The translations under genes were made by a program, and so were the position numbers. Of a DNA stretch of 64,000 nt, positions 48,559 through 57,882 are shown piece by piece. Under the pieces are notes generated by a model. It worked only from the letters and a program-made list of their open reading frames with translations. It did not search any database and had not been told where the DNA came from. The stretch spans positions 3,038,001-3,102,000 of the forward strand of contig NZ_JATACI010000002.1 of assembly GCF_037892195.1 (NCBI RefSeq). The letters run 5' to 3'. The stretch's first letter is position 1; each line of letters begins with the position of its first letter. Source of the stretch: Yoonia sp. GPGPB17. Lineage in GTDB: Bacteria; Pseudomonadota; Alphaproteobacteria; Rhodobacterales; Rhodobacteraceae.

Positions 48559-48804
48559 CTACATACCCCAGGTCAGTAGCACCAGGCCGAGCACGATGCC
48601 CGGTACGATTAACGCCATTGGAAAGACCAAGGCAGGTACGCCGAATGAGAAAATGGCCAGCCCCCAAATGGCAACTAAGGCAAGGATGCCCCAGACAATT
48701 TTGGCTTCCATGCTCATAGGGAAAAAGTAACCGCGCCATTCGGCCATGGTTTCTTTGGCGGTATGGATCAGCGATTGTGATGGTACGTGGTCAATCAAAG
48801 ACAT
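48559..48804 (-). CDS. Small membrane protein of unknown function
   Basis: An 81-aa protein with two hydrophobic segments near the C-terminus (IVWGILALVAIWGLAIFSF and VFPMALIVPGIVLGLVLLTW) and a polar N-terminal ~30 residues (SLIDHVPSQSLIHTAKETM). It ends against the clpA terminator. No family is recognised. Confidence 0.65.
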   Translation of the reverse strand: MSLIDHVPSQSLIHTAKETMAEWRGYFFPMSMEAKIVWGILALVAIWGLAIFSFGVPALVFPMALIVPGIVLGLVLLTWGM

Positions 48805-48864
48805 GCAGCATTCCTTTTGTTTTGTCAGAGATAGGTTGCGAGATGCTGCCGCGCAGAGGGCGGA

Positions 48865-49092
48865 TTGCCGCAGGTGCGAAGTAAACCGAATGACCTGTCG
48901 AAACTGTCAGCAGTTGCTATTTTTGTTGATGCCGCTAGTTGCTCTTGCATGGCTAGCAGCTTGGATATTTTGCGCTCATATCAGCATATCATTCAGATGG
49001 TGTTGCCCGATCACGTTTGCCTTCAGGGCGGCCGCCGCGCATGGCGCAAGCGTGCCGCTGATTTCAGCCGCCTGCAGGAAACACATCAATGA
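48865..49092 (+). CDS. Possible small basic protein upstream of the ABC1 kinase
   Basis: A 75-aa frame whose TGA overlaps the ATG of the kinase gene (ATGA), which suggests coupling. The C-terminal half is Arg-rich (LQGGRRAWRKRAADFSRLQ). No family is recognised and no good ribosome-binding site is seen, so it may be chance in high-GC DNA or the end of a frameshifted gene. Confidence 0.3.
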   Translation: MPQVRSKPNDLSKLSAVAIFVDAASCSCMASSLDILRSYQHIIQMVLPDHVCLQGGRRAWRKRAADFSRLQETHQ

Positions 49093-50417
49093 CCAAAGAA
49101 CCTGATTTTCATCGCGCGCTTGCCGTGCCGTCTGGGCGTATGTCGCGTTTCACGCGTTTGGGTGCGATGACCGCTGGTGTGGCAGGCAACATGGCCATCA
49201 GTGGCCTTAGTCAGTTGGCCAAGGGCCAACGCCCCGCGATGCGTGATCTGCTGATGACGCCGCAAAACATCACGCGCGTGACCGAGAAACTGGCGCAGAT
49301 GCGCGGCGCGGCGATGAAGATCGGGCAGTTGATGTCGATGGATACGGGCGAGTTTCTGCCGCCTGAACTGGCGCAGATCATGGCGCGCTTGCGCGATGAT
49401 GCCCATATCATGCCGCCTGCGCAGTTGAAGAAAGTGCTGAACGCCAATTGGCCAGATGGCTGGTTGGGCCAGTTTGCCAAGTTTGATGTGCGTCCGATAG
49501 CGGCCGCCTCCATCGGTCAGGTGCATCGCGCGCGGTTGAAGGATGGCACTGATCTGGCGATCAAGGTGCAATATCCCGGTGTGGCCCAAAGCATTGATAG
49601 CGATGTGGCGAACGTGGGGGCGCTCTTGCGGATGTCGGGCCTGCTGCCCAAGGGTTTTGAACTGGCTCCTTATCTGGAAGAGGCGCGCAAGCAGCTGCAT
49701 CTGGAGACTGACTATGAACATGAGGGCCAGAACCTGACCCGTTTCGGCCAACTATTAGCAGATGCGCCAGCGTTCACCGTACCTGTCCATCATCCCGATT
49801 GGAGCACAGGTGAGATCCTTGCGATGTCATTTATCGAGGGCGAGCCGATAGAAGGGGCCTTTGATCAACCCAAACCAGAACGGGACCGGATCGCGGATGC
49901 TTTGATCGGTCTGACGTTGCGCGAATTGTTCGATGATGGGCTGATGCAGACCGACCCGAACTTTGCCAATTACCGTTATGATCCTGCGACGGGTCAGATC
50001 ATCTTGCTGGATTTTGGGGCGACTCGCGCGCTTGATCCAAACGTTGTCGACCAGTACCGGCGGCTCTTGGCTGCTGGTTTGGCTGAGGACCGGTCCGCAA
50101 TGGGGGCCGTCGCCGAAGAGATCGGGTTTGTCGCCGCTGACACGACCCAACACCATCGTGCCTCAATCATGGATATGATGGAATTGGCATTCGCAGGTCT
50201 GCGCGAAGATGGCCCATTTGACTTCACCGACAAGGCGTTGCCGCGCGCCATGCAGAACGCTGGCATGGCGCTGGCCGAAGATGGGTTTGTCCCGCCCCCG
50301 CTGCCGATTGATGTGCTGCTGTTGCAGCGCAAGTTCGGGGGCATGTTTCTGCTGGCCAGTCAGCTTGGGGCGCAGGTCGATTTGCGGGGTTACCTCAAAC
50401 GGTATGCAGGCGTTTAA
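49089..50417 (+). CDS. ABC1/UbiB (AarF) family atypical kinase
   Basis: A 442-aa protein. The family KxGQ motif appears as AMKIGQLMSMD (near residue 78), the Ala-rich nucleotide loop as AAASIGQVHRARLKDG, followed by the lysine strand LAIKVQYPGV, and the catalytic region TDPNFANYRYD plus LLDFGATRAL. UbiB-group proteins are ATPases that assist ubiquinone synthesis or lipid handling at the membrane. No C-terminal membrane helices are seen, so it resembles the soluble ABC1 group (such as YbhT/UbiB-like) rather than E. coli UbiB itself. Confidence 0.85.
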   Translation: MTKEPDFHRALAVPSGRMSRFTRLGAMTAGVAGNMAISGLSQLAKGQRPAMRDLLMTPQNITRVTEKLAQMRGAAMKIGQLMSMDTGEFLPPELAQIMARLRDDAHIMPPAQLKKVLNANWPDGWLGQFAKFDVRPIAAASIGQVHRARLKDGTDLAIKVQYPGVAQSIDSDVANVGALLRMSGLLPKGFELAPYLEEARKQLHLETDYEHEGQNLTRFGQLLADAPAFTVPVHHPDWSTGEILAMSFIEGEPIEGAFDQPKPERDRIADALIGLTLRELFDDGLMQTDPNFANYRYDPATGQIILLDFGATRALDPNVVDQYRRLLAAGLAEDRSAMGAVAEEIGFVAADTTQHHRASIMDMMELAFAGLREDGPFDFTDKALPRAMQNAGMALAEDGFVPPPLPIDVLLLQRKFGGMFLLASQLGAQVDLRGYLKRYAGV

Positions 50418-52099
50418 CGCTCGGTCAATTTCAACTCGATCCGGCGGTTCTGGGCACGCGCTTCTGGCGTATCCAACGGGTTAATCGGCTGGAACTCACC
50501 AAAGCCGTTCGCCGCCAGTCTGCGCGGGTCGATCCCAAGGTCTTCGGACATGAACCTTACAACCGACAAGGCCCGGGCTTGACTGAGTTCCCAGTTGTCG
50601 GCAAAGCGGCTGTTGGTACCGACGGGAATGTTGTCTGTGTGACCATCAACGCGGATGACCCAATCAATTCCGGCGGGAATGTCGGCGGCAATGCTGCGTA
50701 GGATGTCAGCAATATTGGCGATCTCGATCTCGCCTACTTCTGCCAGATTTGCACTGCCGGGTTCGAACAGCACCTCCGAGTTAAAGATAAAACGGTCGCC
50801 TTCGATGCGGATGCGATCCTGACCTTCCAAGATCTCGCGGAGCTCGCCAAAGAAGGTGGATTTGAACCGCGCGAGATTCTCGGCCTCGGCGGCAAGGCGT
50901 TCCGCCTCTTCCTCCAGGCGGGCCGCTTCGGTTTCTAGCCTGATCCGCTCGGCCTCTTCCAGCGCGCGGCGTTGGCGTTCTTCGGATACAACGCGGGCAA
51001 GGGCAGTGTTCAACTGGGCGCCCAGCGTTTCGATTTGCACTTGCGCCTCGCGGTCAGCCTCTTCTGCGAGGTTCAGTAAGGACTGAAGATTGCCCACTTG
51101 GGTCCGCAGCTCGGTGATTTGTTCGTTTAGCAAGGCGACCTGTCGTTGGCTTTCAGCGGACAGCGCTTCTTGAGCAGCCAGTTCGTCATTTGCGATGGCC
51201 AGCAAGGCGGCTTGTCGGTCGGCCTCGGTTGATTGATCGCCCAGATTGCTTTGCAATTGCGCCAGTTCATTGGCGAGCGTTTCGTTCTCATCCTCCAGCG
51301 TCCCGCGTCGGGCGTCTAGCTCTGCCTGTGCTGCACGGGCGGCGGCCAGAAGTGTCAGTGTATTCTCGGCCTCTTGCCGCTGGCGTTCTAGATTGAGTGT
51401 CATCGCGGTCAGTTCGGTGTCAGCACTGGCGAGCCGCTCGCGCAGTGCCTCAGCGGCGGCGGCACTGGTGATCTGGTCTGCCTCCAGCGCTGTAATGCGC
51501 GTGGTTTGCGTATCATTTTCGGTTTCGAGATCAGCGACCAAGGCCTCCAGCGCCTCACGTCTTGCGGCCGCAAGCCGGGCTGCCTCTGTGCCTTCATCAA
51601 TCTCTGTGCGGGCTTGCGCCAATGCGAGGTTAAGTGCCTCTTGCTCTGTCAGCAGGCGCTCTTGTTCGGCTTCCAAGCCTGCAATGCTGGCCAGCGCATC
51701 ACTACGCTCGCTTAGCAAACCAGCGACCTGCGCCTCGAACTGCGTGATCTCGCTTTGGGCTTGCGCGAGCGCTTGGTCTTGTGCCTCGCGTTCCGCGATA
51801 AGCGCTGCGATACGGCCCGCCTGACGCGTGGCTTCGGCATTTGCGTCCTCCAGATCAGAGGTCAGTGCGGCGTTCGTGCTACGTTCCAACCCGAGCGTTG
51901 CTGTCAGGGCCGCGACTTCGTTGCTGAGCACATCAAGCTCTGTTTCCTGACCTGTAATTTGTTGGCGCAGAACGAACTGGATGACCATAAAGATCGTCAG
52001 TACGAACATGAGAACCAGCAACAACCCGGTCATTGCGTCCACAAAGCCCGGCCAAATCGCATTCTGGAAGCGGTTTGATGATCTGCGGCTTAGCGCCAT
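50414..52099 (-). CDS. Membrane-anchored coiled-coil OmpA/MotB-like protein
   Basis: A 561-aa protein. One membrane helix near the N-terminus (GLLLVLMFVLTIFMVIQFVL) is preceded by WPGFVDAM, whose Asp matches the proton-binding Asp of MotB/ZorB-type stators. A very long Glu/Ala/Leu/Gln-rich coiled coil spans residues ~50-410. The C-terminal OmpA peptidoglycan-binding domain has FEPGSANLAEVGE, RVDGHTDNIPVG and LAANGFGEFQP. It forms a pair with the MotA/ExbB-like gene 3 bp upstream and is likely the stator's wall anchor. Its end overlaps the convergent kinase by 4 nt. Confidence 0.85.
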   Translation of the reverse strand: MALSRRSSNRFQNAIWPGFVDAMTGLLLVLMFVLTIFMVIQFVLRQQITGQETELDVLSNEVAALTATLGLERSTNAALTSDLEDANAEATRQAGRIAALIAEREAQDQALAQAQSEITQFEAQVAGLLSERSDALASIAGLEAEQERLLTEQEALNLALAQARTEIDEGTEAARLAAARREALEALVADLETENDTQTTRITALEADQITSAAAAEALRERLASADTELTAMTLNLERQRQEAENTLTLLAAARAAQAELDARRGTLEDENETLANELAQLQSNLGDQSTEADRQAALLAIANDELAAQEALSAESQRQVALLNEQITELRTQVGNLQSLLNLAEEADREAQVQIETLGAQLNTALARVVSEERQRRALEEAERIRLETEAARLEEEAERLAAEAENLARFKSTFFGELREILEGQDRIRIEGDRFIFNSEVLFEPGSANLAEVGEIEIANIADILRSIAADIPAGIDWVIRVDGHTDNIPVGTNSRFADNWELSQARALSVVRFMSEDLGIDPRRLAANGFGEFQPINPLDTPEARAQNRRIELKLTER

Positions 52100-52102
52100 T
52101 GA

Positions 52103-53254
52103 TCAGCCTCTGCCTTTTATCGCGTTCGTCAGGTTTGCGATTTCACTGCGCAGGTCACCGACGCTTTCCTGACGGCCTGCGGACATTTCTTCCAGAATAC
52201 GCAAGAGTTGCACGTCGATGGACCGCAGGCGCATACGGCTTTCGGCGTCGATACCATCCATACCGTTTTCGTCCATCTTCTGGATCAGTGCCTCTTGGCC
52301 GAGGGCGACGCGCTCCAAGACTTCGGTGTTTGAATTCGTGGCTGAGGCTTGTGCCAGTTTTTCAATGGCGGTGGCCAGTGATGCGAAGCGTCTGTCGTTG
52401 TCTTCGCGGTCCGCGTCCGTTTGCCCCATCATCATTTGAATTGTGTCCATCAACTCGCCCAGCTGCTCAACGAATGGCCCCATGGCGCTGAGATCAGCCC
52501 CGCCAGTGCCTTCTTCGCCGTCAATGCCGACGCGTGTGATGGTCGAGAGCCATTCCTCAAGTTCGCGATAGAAACGGTTCTGGCCGTGACCTGCAAAGAG
52601 CTCCAAAAGGCCGACAATCAGTGATCCCGCCAAGCCCATGAGAGAGCTTGAAAATGCGGTTCCCATCCCGCCTAGCTGCGCTTCCAGACCTGATTGCAGG
52701 CGCGCAAAGATATCTGCACCGCTTTCGCCTTCTCCGGGATTGAGCGACCGTATGGTTTCGACCAGTGCGGGAACAGTGGTTGCCAAGCCATAGAAAGTCC
52801 CCAGAAGACCAAGGAAAATCAATACGTTACCGATGTAGCGCGTAATCTCACGGTCTTCGTCGATCCGCTGTGCCACGGAATCAAGAATCGACCGGCCAGA
52901 ACTGGATGATACCTGTGTGCGCGCACCACGCGACCGTAAGAGCGTGGCCAGTGGGGCCAGCAGCGAGGGTGCCGCGCTATAGGAATGCCCCCCTGCATCT
53001 TGCGCGAACCGTTCGATCCAGCGCACAGAGTTCATCAGGAGAAAAACCTGGTTGAAGCAAGACAATACGCCCAGAACGAAGACCCCAAGGATCACGCCGT
53101 TGAGGTAGACGTTTGATTGATAGATCGCGGTGATCTGTTCCAGCCCAAGATAAAAGCCCGATCCGACCAGCCCAAGAACTGTCAGCATGAAAAGAAGCTG
53201 CCTGATGGGCTGTGAAAACTGGGGCTGTGTTTTGGGGGCCCGTTTATCCGACAA
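52103..53254 (-). CDS. MotA/TolQ/ExbB proton-channel family protein
   Basis: A 383-aa membrane protein. Two helices lie in the N-terminus (LLFMLTVLGLVGSGFYLGL and VILGVFVLGVLSCFNQVFLL) and two flank the family domain (GNVLIFLGLLGTFYGLATTV and AFSSSLMGLAGSLIVGLLEL). The cytoplasmic C-terminus is helical and polar. It starts with GGAGG-like sequence upstream. Paired with the OmpA-type protein directly downstream (3-bp gap), it should form a proton-driven 5:2 type stator. The pairing recalls ZorA/ZorB, but no ZorC/ZorD partners are present. Confidence 0.85.
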   Translation of the reverse strand: MSDKRAPKTQPQFSQPIRQLLFMLTVLGLVGSGFYLGLEQITAIYQSNVYLNGVILGVFVLGVLSCFNQVFLLMNSVRWIERFAQDAGGHSYSAAPSLLAPLATLLRSRGARTQVSSSSGRSILDSVAQRIDEDREITRYIGNVLIFLGLLGTFYGLATTVPALVETIRSLNPGEGESGADIFARLQSGLEAQLGGMGTAFSSSLMGLAGSLIVGLLELFAGHGQNRFYRELEEWLSTITRVGIDGEEGTGGADLSAMGPFVEQLGELMDTIQMMMGQTDADREDNDRRFASLATAIEKLAQASATNSNTEVLERVALGQEALIQKMDENGMDGIDAESRMRLRSIDVQLLRILEEMSAGRQESVGDLRSEIANLTNAIKGRG

Positions 53255-53343
53255 AGGAGGGAGTCCTCATATTGTGTGACTGCTTTGCTCGCATAACACC
53301 ATATGGGTGAATTTGCGCCAACCCAAACAAAATCAGGGGTTGC

Positions 53344-53873
53344 TTATGTTGCTGTCAAAGCACGCACGCGAGTGACCAGCCACTCCATGTCAGCGTCTTT
53401 GATGCCGAGTTCGGTCAGATGGGCGGCGGTGTTGAAAAGATATTCGGTATTTGGCCCGCGCCCCCCACCGCCTGCGCAATGATCTGCGCCTGTTTTTCGA
53501 GGTCAAAGTGGCAGTATTGCACATGATCGCGGTTAATGATGTAGGCGAGCGCGTGGATCTTGTCACCCTCATCACTGACCAGCTCCACGGTATCTTCGTA
53601 GTATGCAGATGAGATCAACTCGCGTTCGCGTAGTTCTTCATGAACCTTGTCCGCCTCCTCATCCGCGACCTGAAAAGCAACGCCAGTACATTGCCCGCCC
53701 GACTTTGTGTCGAGGGCGAGGACAAGACCGGGGTCTTCCTCCGATCCGCGGTGATGGATCGAGAGCATGCAAAAGCTGCGGTGATAGTCGTGCAGCCGCG
53801 CCTTTACCTGCCGCACCGGAGTGAACCCCGGGTTCCACAAGAGTGAACCGTATCCGAAAACCCAAAATGCCAT
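53344..53873 (-). CDS. Gamma-glutamylcyclotransferase (ChaC-like), frameshifted near the end
   Basis: Start at ATG 53873 gives AFWVFGYGSLLWNPGF, with the GYGSL substrate loop of the family; catalytic Glu lies in RERELISSAYYED-like sequence. It should cleave gamma-glutamyl peptides such as glutathione to 5-oxoproline. The annotated-looking stop at 53415 is caused by a missing base in the C-run 53461-53466; the family C-terminus (GPNTEYLFNTAAHLTELG, then DADMEWLVTRV) continues in another frame to 53344. Confidence 0.82.
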
Positions 53874-53932
53874 GCTGCCAATCCAATTGCCGTGCAGCAC
53901 ATAAACACCGGATCGACCAGAACGAAAAGGGG

Positions 53933-54466
53933 TTAGACGGCGCGCATCAGGTCGCCGAAGATTGCGGCGGTGTGGTCCTGCAGGTAAATCCGCAGCCAAG
54001 GCGTATATTGCGCGGGGTGCCGCGCCACATCGGCCGAGAGATCGTAGAAATCGACCCAGCGGGTATCCATGACTTCGTCAGGGTTGGGAACGACTTTCAA
54101 ATCATTGGGCGCATCAGCAACATAAACTTGTACGACCTCATGCTCGATGAGCCCGCCGCCGACGTCAGCGCGATACTCAATCTCGTCACGATGCGATGGG
54201 TACAGGCCTTTGATCCCAAGCTCTTCGTCCAGGCGGCGTATGGCGCAATCCGTATCATCTTCGTCCCAAGCCGGGTGCGTACAACAGGTGTTCGCCCAAA
54301 GCCCCGGCGTATGATATTTGCCCATGGCCCGCTGCTGGATTAGCACCCGTCCGCGGTTCATCACAAAGACACTGATCGCCTTGTGTTTCAGGCCACGCAA
54401 ATGCGCATCCAGCTTCTCGACCGGTTTTAATATGCCGTTTTCCCAGGCCGGGATCATAATCGTCAT
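53933..54466 (-). CDS. idi: Isopentenyl-diphosphate delta-isomerase, type 1 (Idi)
   Basis: A 177-aa Nudix-fold enzyme. GLWANTCCTHPAWDED contains the catalytic Cys, and the Nudix-like helix is RRLDEELGIKG. It interconverts IPP and DMAPP, supplying substrate for crtE and the bacteriochlorophyll tail. Its ATG overlaps the bchP stop by 4 nt, so it is the last gene of the bchG-pucC-bchP-idi operon. Confidence 0.92.
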   Translation of the reverse strand: MTIMIPAWENGILKPVEKLDAHLRGLKHKAISVFVMNRGRVLIQQRAMGKYHTPGLWANTCCTHPAWDEDDTDCAIRRLDEELGIKGLYPSHRDEIEYRADVGGGLIEHEVVQVYVADAPNDLKVVPNPDEVMDTRWVDFYDLSADVARHPAQYTPWLRIYLQDHTAAIFGDLMRAV

Positions 54467-55645
54467 GTGCGCAACGGTGAGACTAGGCGTGTCAGATGCG
54501 CGAGGTTCTTAATGCCGATTTTCAGGTGTGCCATGGGCCGCGCCTTTACCAGTTTCTTATTCATATAAGCCTCAAACGTCAGTTTTTGCACGTCGACATC
54601 ATGACACAGAGAGACAAACCGTTCACGCCGCTCGTCGCTGCGGTAATAGGCGTTTTGCATTGCGCCCAACACCCGGAACACCTGCTTGTGCTCGCGCATG
54701 AAGAGTTTTCGGGCCAGTTGCAAATCTTTTAAGCGCCCTGATGCCAAAGTGGCCGCTGCCGCGGTGGCCGCGACACGTCCGCCAACCATGGCGTAGTAGA
54801 TGCCTTCGCCGGATGAGGGTGCAACGACGCTTAGCCGCGTCGCCTGCCAGCACAACATCCTTGCCGTTGTCCCAGCGGTCCAACGGCTTCAATGGAATGG
54901 GTGCCCCCTCTTTGCGGATGGTCTTGCACTCCGTCAAACCAGAGGCTGCGCGCAGGTCAGCGGTGGCTTGTTTCACATCGACCGATTTCACCATTGACCC
55001 CATGCCAACGCTGGCTTGGCCGCCATGTGGGAAGACCCAGCCGTAAAAGTCAGGTGAAATCTTCCCGTCATAGACCACATCGCAGCGGGCCGGATCGTAG
55101 CTTGGCGTCGGTTCCGGCGCTTCGATAATCTCGTGATAGGCGATCACATAGGGGATTTTGTCCCCGTCTTTGACCTCCGCCCGCGCCACATTGGAACGCG
55201 CGCCATCCGCGCCGATGACCAGTTTTGCATCCAGCTTCATCTCATTCCCGCTGATCTTGTCGCGGTAGACGACATGGACGCCCTCAGCGTCACGTTCAAT
55301 CTTGGTGAAGGTGCCGGTGTAGCGGTGCGCGCCCGCATCTTTCGCCCGCTTGCGCAGGAATTCGTCGAAGTGTTCGCGATCGACCATGCCGACAAAACCA
55401 TTCTCGATCGGGATATCGACCTGTCGTCCGGTGGGTGAGATCATGCGGGCGGTGTTCACCTTGGCAACGATCTGTTCATCTGGGATGAAAAAGTCTTCGA
55501 TCAGGCGGGGCGGCACTGCGCCGCCACAAGGTTTGATCCGCCCGTCGCGATCAATGAATGCAACTTTGTGACCAGACCGTGCGAGGTCTTCTGCGGCGGT
55601 GGCCCCGGATGGGCCTGCGCCCACGACAACAACATCATATTGCAT
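54463..55645 (-). CDS. bchP: Geranylgeranyl bacteriochlorophyll reductase (BchP), frameshifted
   Basis: About 394 aa. FAD-binding VVVGAGPSGATAAEDLARSG, then GRIKPCGGAVPPRLIEDF and LVIGADGARSNVARAE. It saturates the geranylgeranyl tail to phytyl. The frame breaks at GCTTAGC 54829-54835 (GCTAAGC on the coding strand) inside VVLAGDAA; one base fewer continues as VVAPSSGEGIYYAMVGGR to the stop at 54463. The repaired length is normal for BchP. Three bp separate it from the pucC-like gene. Confidence 0.9.
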
Positions 55646-55648
55646 TGA

Positions 55649-56929
55649 TCATTCTCCCGGAACGAGTGTGGCGGATGGCATTTTGCGATCCATGATTTTG
55701 GCAGCCATGGCGGTGGCGGCAATAAAGAGGGCGGCTTCGGCAATAAAAACCGATCCGAAGGCTTGGGTGTCGGTCATGCTGAGGCGCAACAGGTCAACCA
55801 TGCCCGCGCCGATCAACCCGCCGAACCCCGCGGCGATAGCTTGTGCAGCACCCCAAAGCCCCATGCGTGTGCCTTCGCGGCGCGCGGCGCCTTCGGCAGC
55901 CAGCGCCATCATCGACCCAATAGCGGCAACGGCAAACATCCCGTTGAAGAAGCCAAGCAGGACCACTGCGGGGACTAAGGGCGCGCTTGGGCCGATAGGG
56001 CCAAGAAAGGTGATCAGGATCAGCGCACAGGCAGAGCCGACGCAACCGGTCATGACCCAATTACGCAGTGCACCAATCTTGAAGCCGGTTGCCAAGATGC
56101 CAATGGCCAGCATGCCAATAAAGACGCCTCCGTTTTGTGCCCCCGACAGCGATGTTGATTGTCCCGGTGTGAAGTCAAAGACAAGACCGGCATAAGGCTC
56201 AAGGATCAGCTCCTGCATGAAATAGGCCGTCATCGACAGGAAAACGAAGATTGTGAAGTTGCGGGCTTTGCGCTCTGACCAGACTTCCTTCAAACCGTCC
56301 ATGAATGGCGTCGGGTCCGGTTCGCGCACAGCGATCAGGTTGCGCTCAATCCGCCAGACGGCAACGCAGGTTACCAAAGTTGCGATTGAGACGACGATGC
56401 CGACGATCTTGAGCAATAGCGCAGGGGTGTACGGGTCGATGAACTGCCCAACGATCCCAGCGGTCATGGCAATACCGAAAATCATCATCAGCCAAGTGAT
56501 TGTCGCAGCCGCCGCGCGCCGGTGTGGCGCCGTCGTTGTGGCCAAAAGCGCCAGCAAGGATGTGCCAGACGCCCCAACGCCCAATCCGATCAGTGTATAG
56601 GCGATGACCGAGACTGTAAGGCCCACTGCAAAGGATTGCTCAAACGCCAGCACGCCGCAGGCTGCTGTGAATGCGCCCAAGGCTAGTGCCACCATCCCGC
56701 CGATGATCCAGCGCGTTCTATGTCCACCCGTATCTGAGTAGAACCCCCAATGCGGGCGCGTCAGTTGGATGCCGTAGTGCAGCCCAACCAGAAGACCGGG
56801 CAGGATCGTAAGCAGTGAAAGCTCCACGACCATCAGACGGTTCAGTGTCGATGTTGTCAGCACGACAATCGCACCCAGCGCCATTTGCACAAACCCAAGC
56901 CGGAAAATCTGGAACCATGAAAGTGTCAT
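55649..56929 (-). CDS. PucC-like MFS protein (bacteriochlorophyll delivery family, LhaA/Orf428 type)
   Basis: About 426 aa from ATG 56929, 1 bp after the bchG stop. Twelve hydrophobic helices; the BCD-family start TLSWFQIFRLGFVQMALGA and the loop GLHYGIQLTRPHWGFYSD are typical. Members help insert pigment into light-harvesting complexes. The position between bchG and bchP matches the gene often called bchP2/orf428 in purple bacteria. The longer frame to 56965 is within bchG. Confidence 0.9.
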   Translation of the reverse strand: MTLSWFQIFRLGFVQMALGAIVVLTTSTLNRLMVVELSLLTILPGLLVGLHYGIQLTRPHWGFYSDTGGHRTRWIIGGMVALALGAFTAACGVLAFEQSFAVGLTVSVIAYTLIGLGVGASGTSLLALLATTTAPHRRAAAATITWLMMIFGIAMTAGIVGQFIDPYTPALLLKIVGIVVSIATLVTCVAVWRIERNLIAVREPDPTPFMDGLKEVWSERKARNFTIFVFLSMTAYFMQELILEPYAGLVFDFTPGQSTSLSGAQNGGVFIGMLAIGILATGFKIGALRNWVMTGCVGSACALILITFLGPIGPSAPLVPAVVLLGFFNGMFAVAAIGSMMALAAEGAARREGTRMGLWGAAQAIAAGFGGLIGAGMVDLLRLSMTDTQAFGSVFIAEAALFIAATAMAAKIMDRKMPSATLVPGE

Positions 56930-56930
56930 C

Positions 56931-57845
56931 TCATCCCCCAATCCCGCGCAATGCGACGGCGGCAATCATCATGCCGCTGATGTAGAAAAGAATGCCCATG
57001 CCCTGATACCAAGGCGTTTTGCCTTCCGGGTCGCGCAGCAGAACGCGCATCGCGCCCAACTGGACCGCCAACATTGCCAGGACGCTCAGCGCGTATAGGG
57101 GTTTGTCCCAGTAAACCAGCAAACCAATCACGATGGCTTGCGGCGCAGCCATGATCCAGCAGGCGATGCGTGCGGCACGATCAGGTCCCATAGTGGCGGG
57201 CAGGGACCTAAGGCCAGTGGCCCGATCCCCTTCGATGGCCTTGAAGTCGTTCAGCGTCATGATCCCATGCGCGCCGAGCCCATACAGGACCGCGATCAGG
57301 ATCACCTGTGGGCTGGGCGCCCCTGCTGCTACGACCGCGGCACCTGTGACCCAAGGCAGCGTTTCATAGGCGAGGCCACACAGACCTGGCCCCCACCAAC
57401 CGGACTTCTTGGCACGGATCGGTTCGGCTGAGTATGCCCATGCGGCAGCAACGGCAAGAATTGTCGCACCAAAGCCCCAAGGACCCAACTGATAGCCGAC
57501 AATCAGACCCAGCACCGTCATCGCGAACGCGATATAGAGGCCCCATCGCCCCGGAATCCGCCCTGATGGAATCGGGCGGTCAGGCTCGTTAATCGCGTCG
57601 ACGTGCCGGTCGCACCAGTCGTTGGCTGCCTGAGACATGCCACAGACGATTGGCCCGGCAAGAACAATGCCTAGGCTGACCAAAAGCCAATGATCAGAAG
57701 GGCTTGCGCCCGAAGATACGACCCCGCACAGATAGGCCCACATCGGTGGAAACCATGTCACCGGTTTGATCAGCCGCAGCATCGCGCGCGGCTCTGGCCA
57801 GCGGCGCACCTCAGGACCGATTTGTAAATCTGACGTGACACTCAT
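56931..57845 (-). CDS. bchG: Bacteriochlorophyll synthase (BchG)
   Basis: A 304-aa UbiA-family prenyltransferase with about nine helices. The substrate motif QAANDWCDRHVDAINEPDRP (NDxxDRxxD) and the second motif NDFKAIEGDRATGLRSLP are present. It attaches geranylgeranyl diphosphate to bacteriochlorophyllide a. First gene of the minus-strand bchG-pucC-bchP-idi operon, with two PpsR boxes upstream. Confidence 0.95.
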   Translation of the reverse strand: MSVTSDLQIGPEVRRWPEPRAMLRLIKPVTWFPPMWAYLCGVVSSGASPSDHWLLVSLGIVLAGPIVCGMSQAANDWCDRHVDAINEPDRPIPSGRIPGRWGLYIAFAMTVLGLIVGYQLGPWGFGATILAVAAAWAYSAEPIRAKKSGWWGPGLCGLAYETLPWVTGAAVVAAGAPSPQVILIAVLYGLGAHGIMTLNDFKAIEGDRATGLRSLPATMGPDRAARIACWIMAAPQAIVIGLLVYWDKPLYALSVLAMLAVQLGAMRVLLRDPEGKTPWYQGMGILFYISGMMIAAVALRGIGG

Positions 57846-57847
57846 AG

Positions 57848-57865
57848 TGTCATTTTAAAATGACA
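57848..57865. promoter_or_regulatory. PpsR/CrtJ operator 1 upstream of bchG
   Basis: TGT-CATTTTAAAATG-ACA: exact TGT-N12-ACA and a perfect 18-bp palindrome, 3 bp upstream of the bchG start codon. Confidence 0.75.
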
Positions 57866-57882
57866 TATGGGCATTGGGCAAG

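Noticed and set aside
50414-53254. Complete Zorya anti-phage system
   Set aside because: Only ZorA/ZorB-like motor proteins are present. Neighbours are an ABC1 kinase and a ChaC-like enzyme, with no helicase/nuclease partners.
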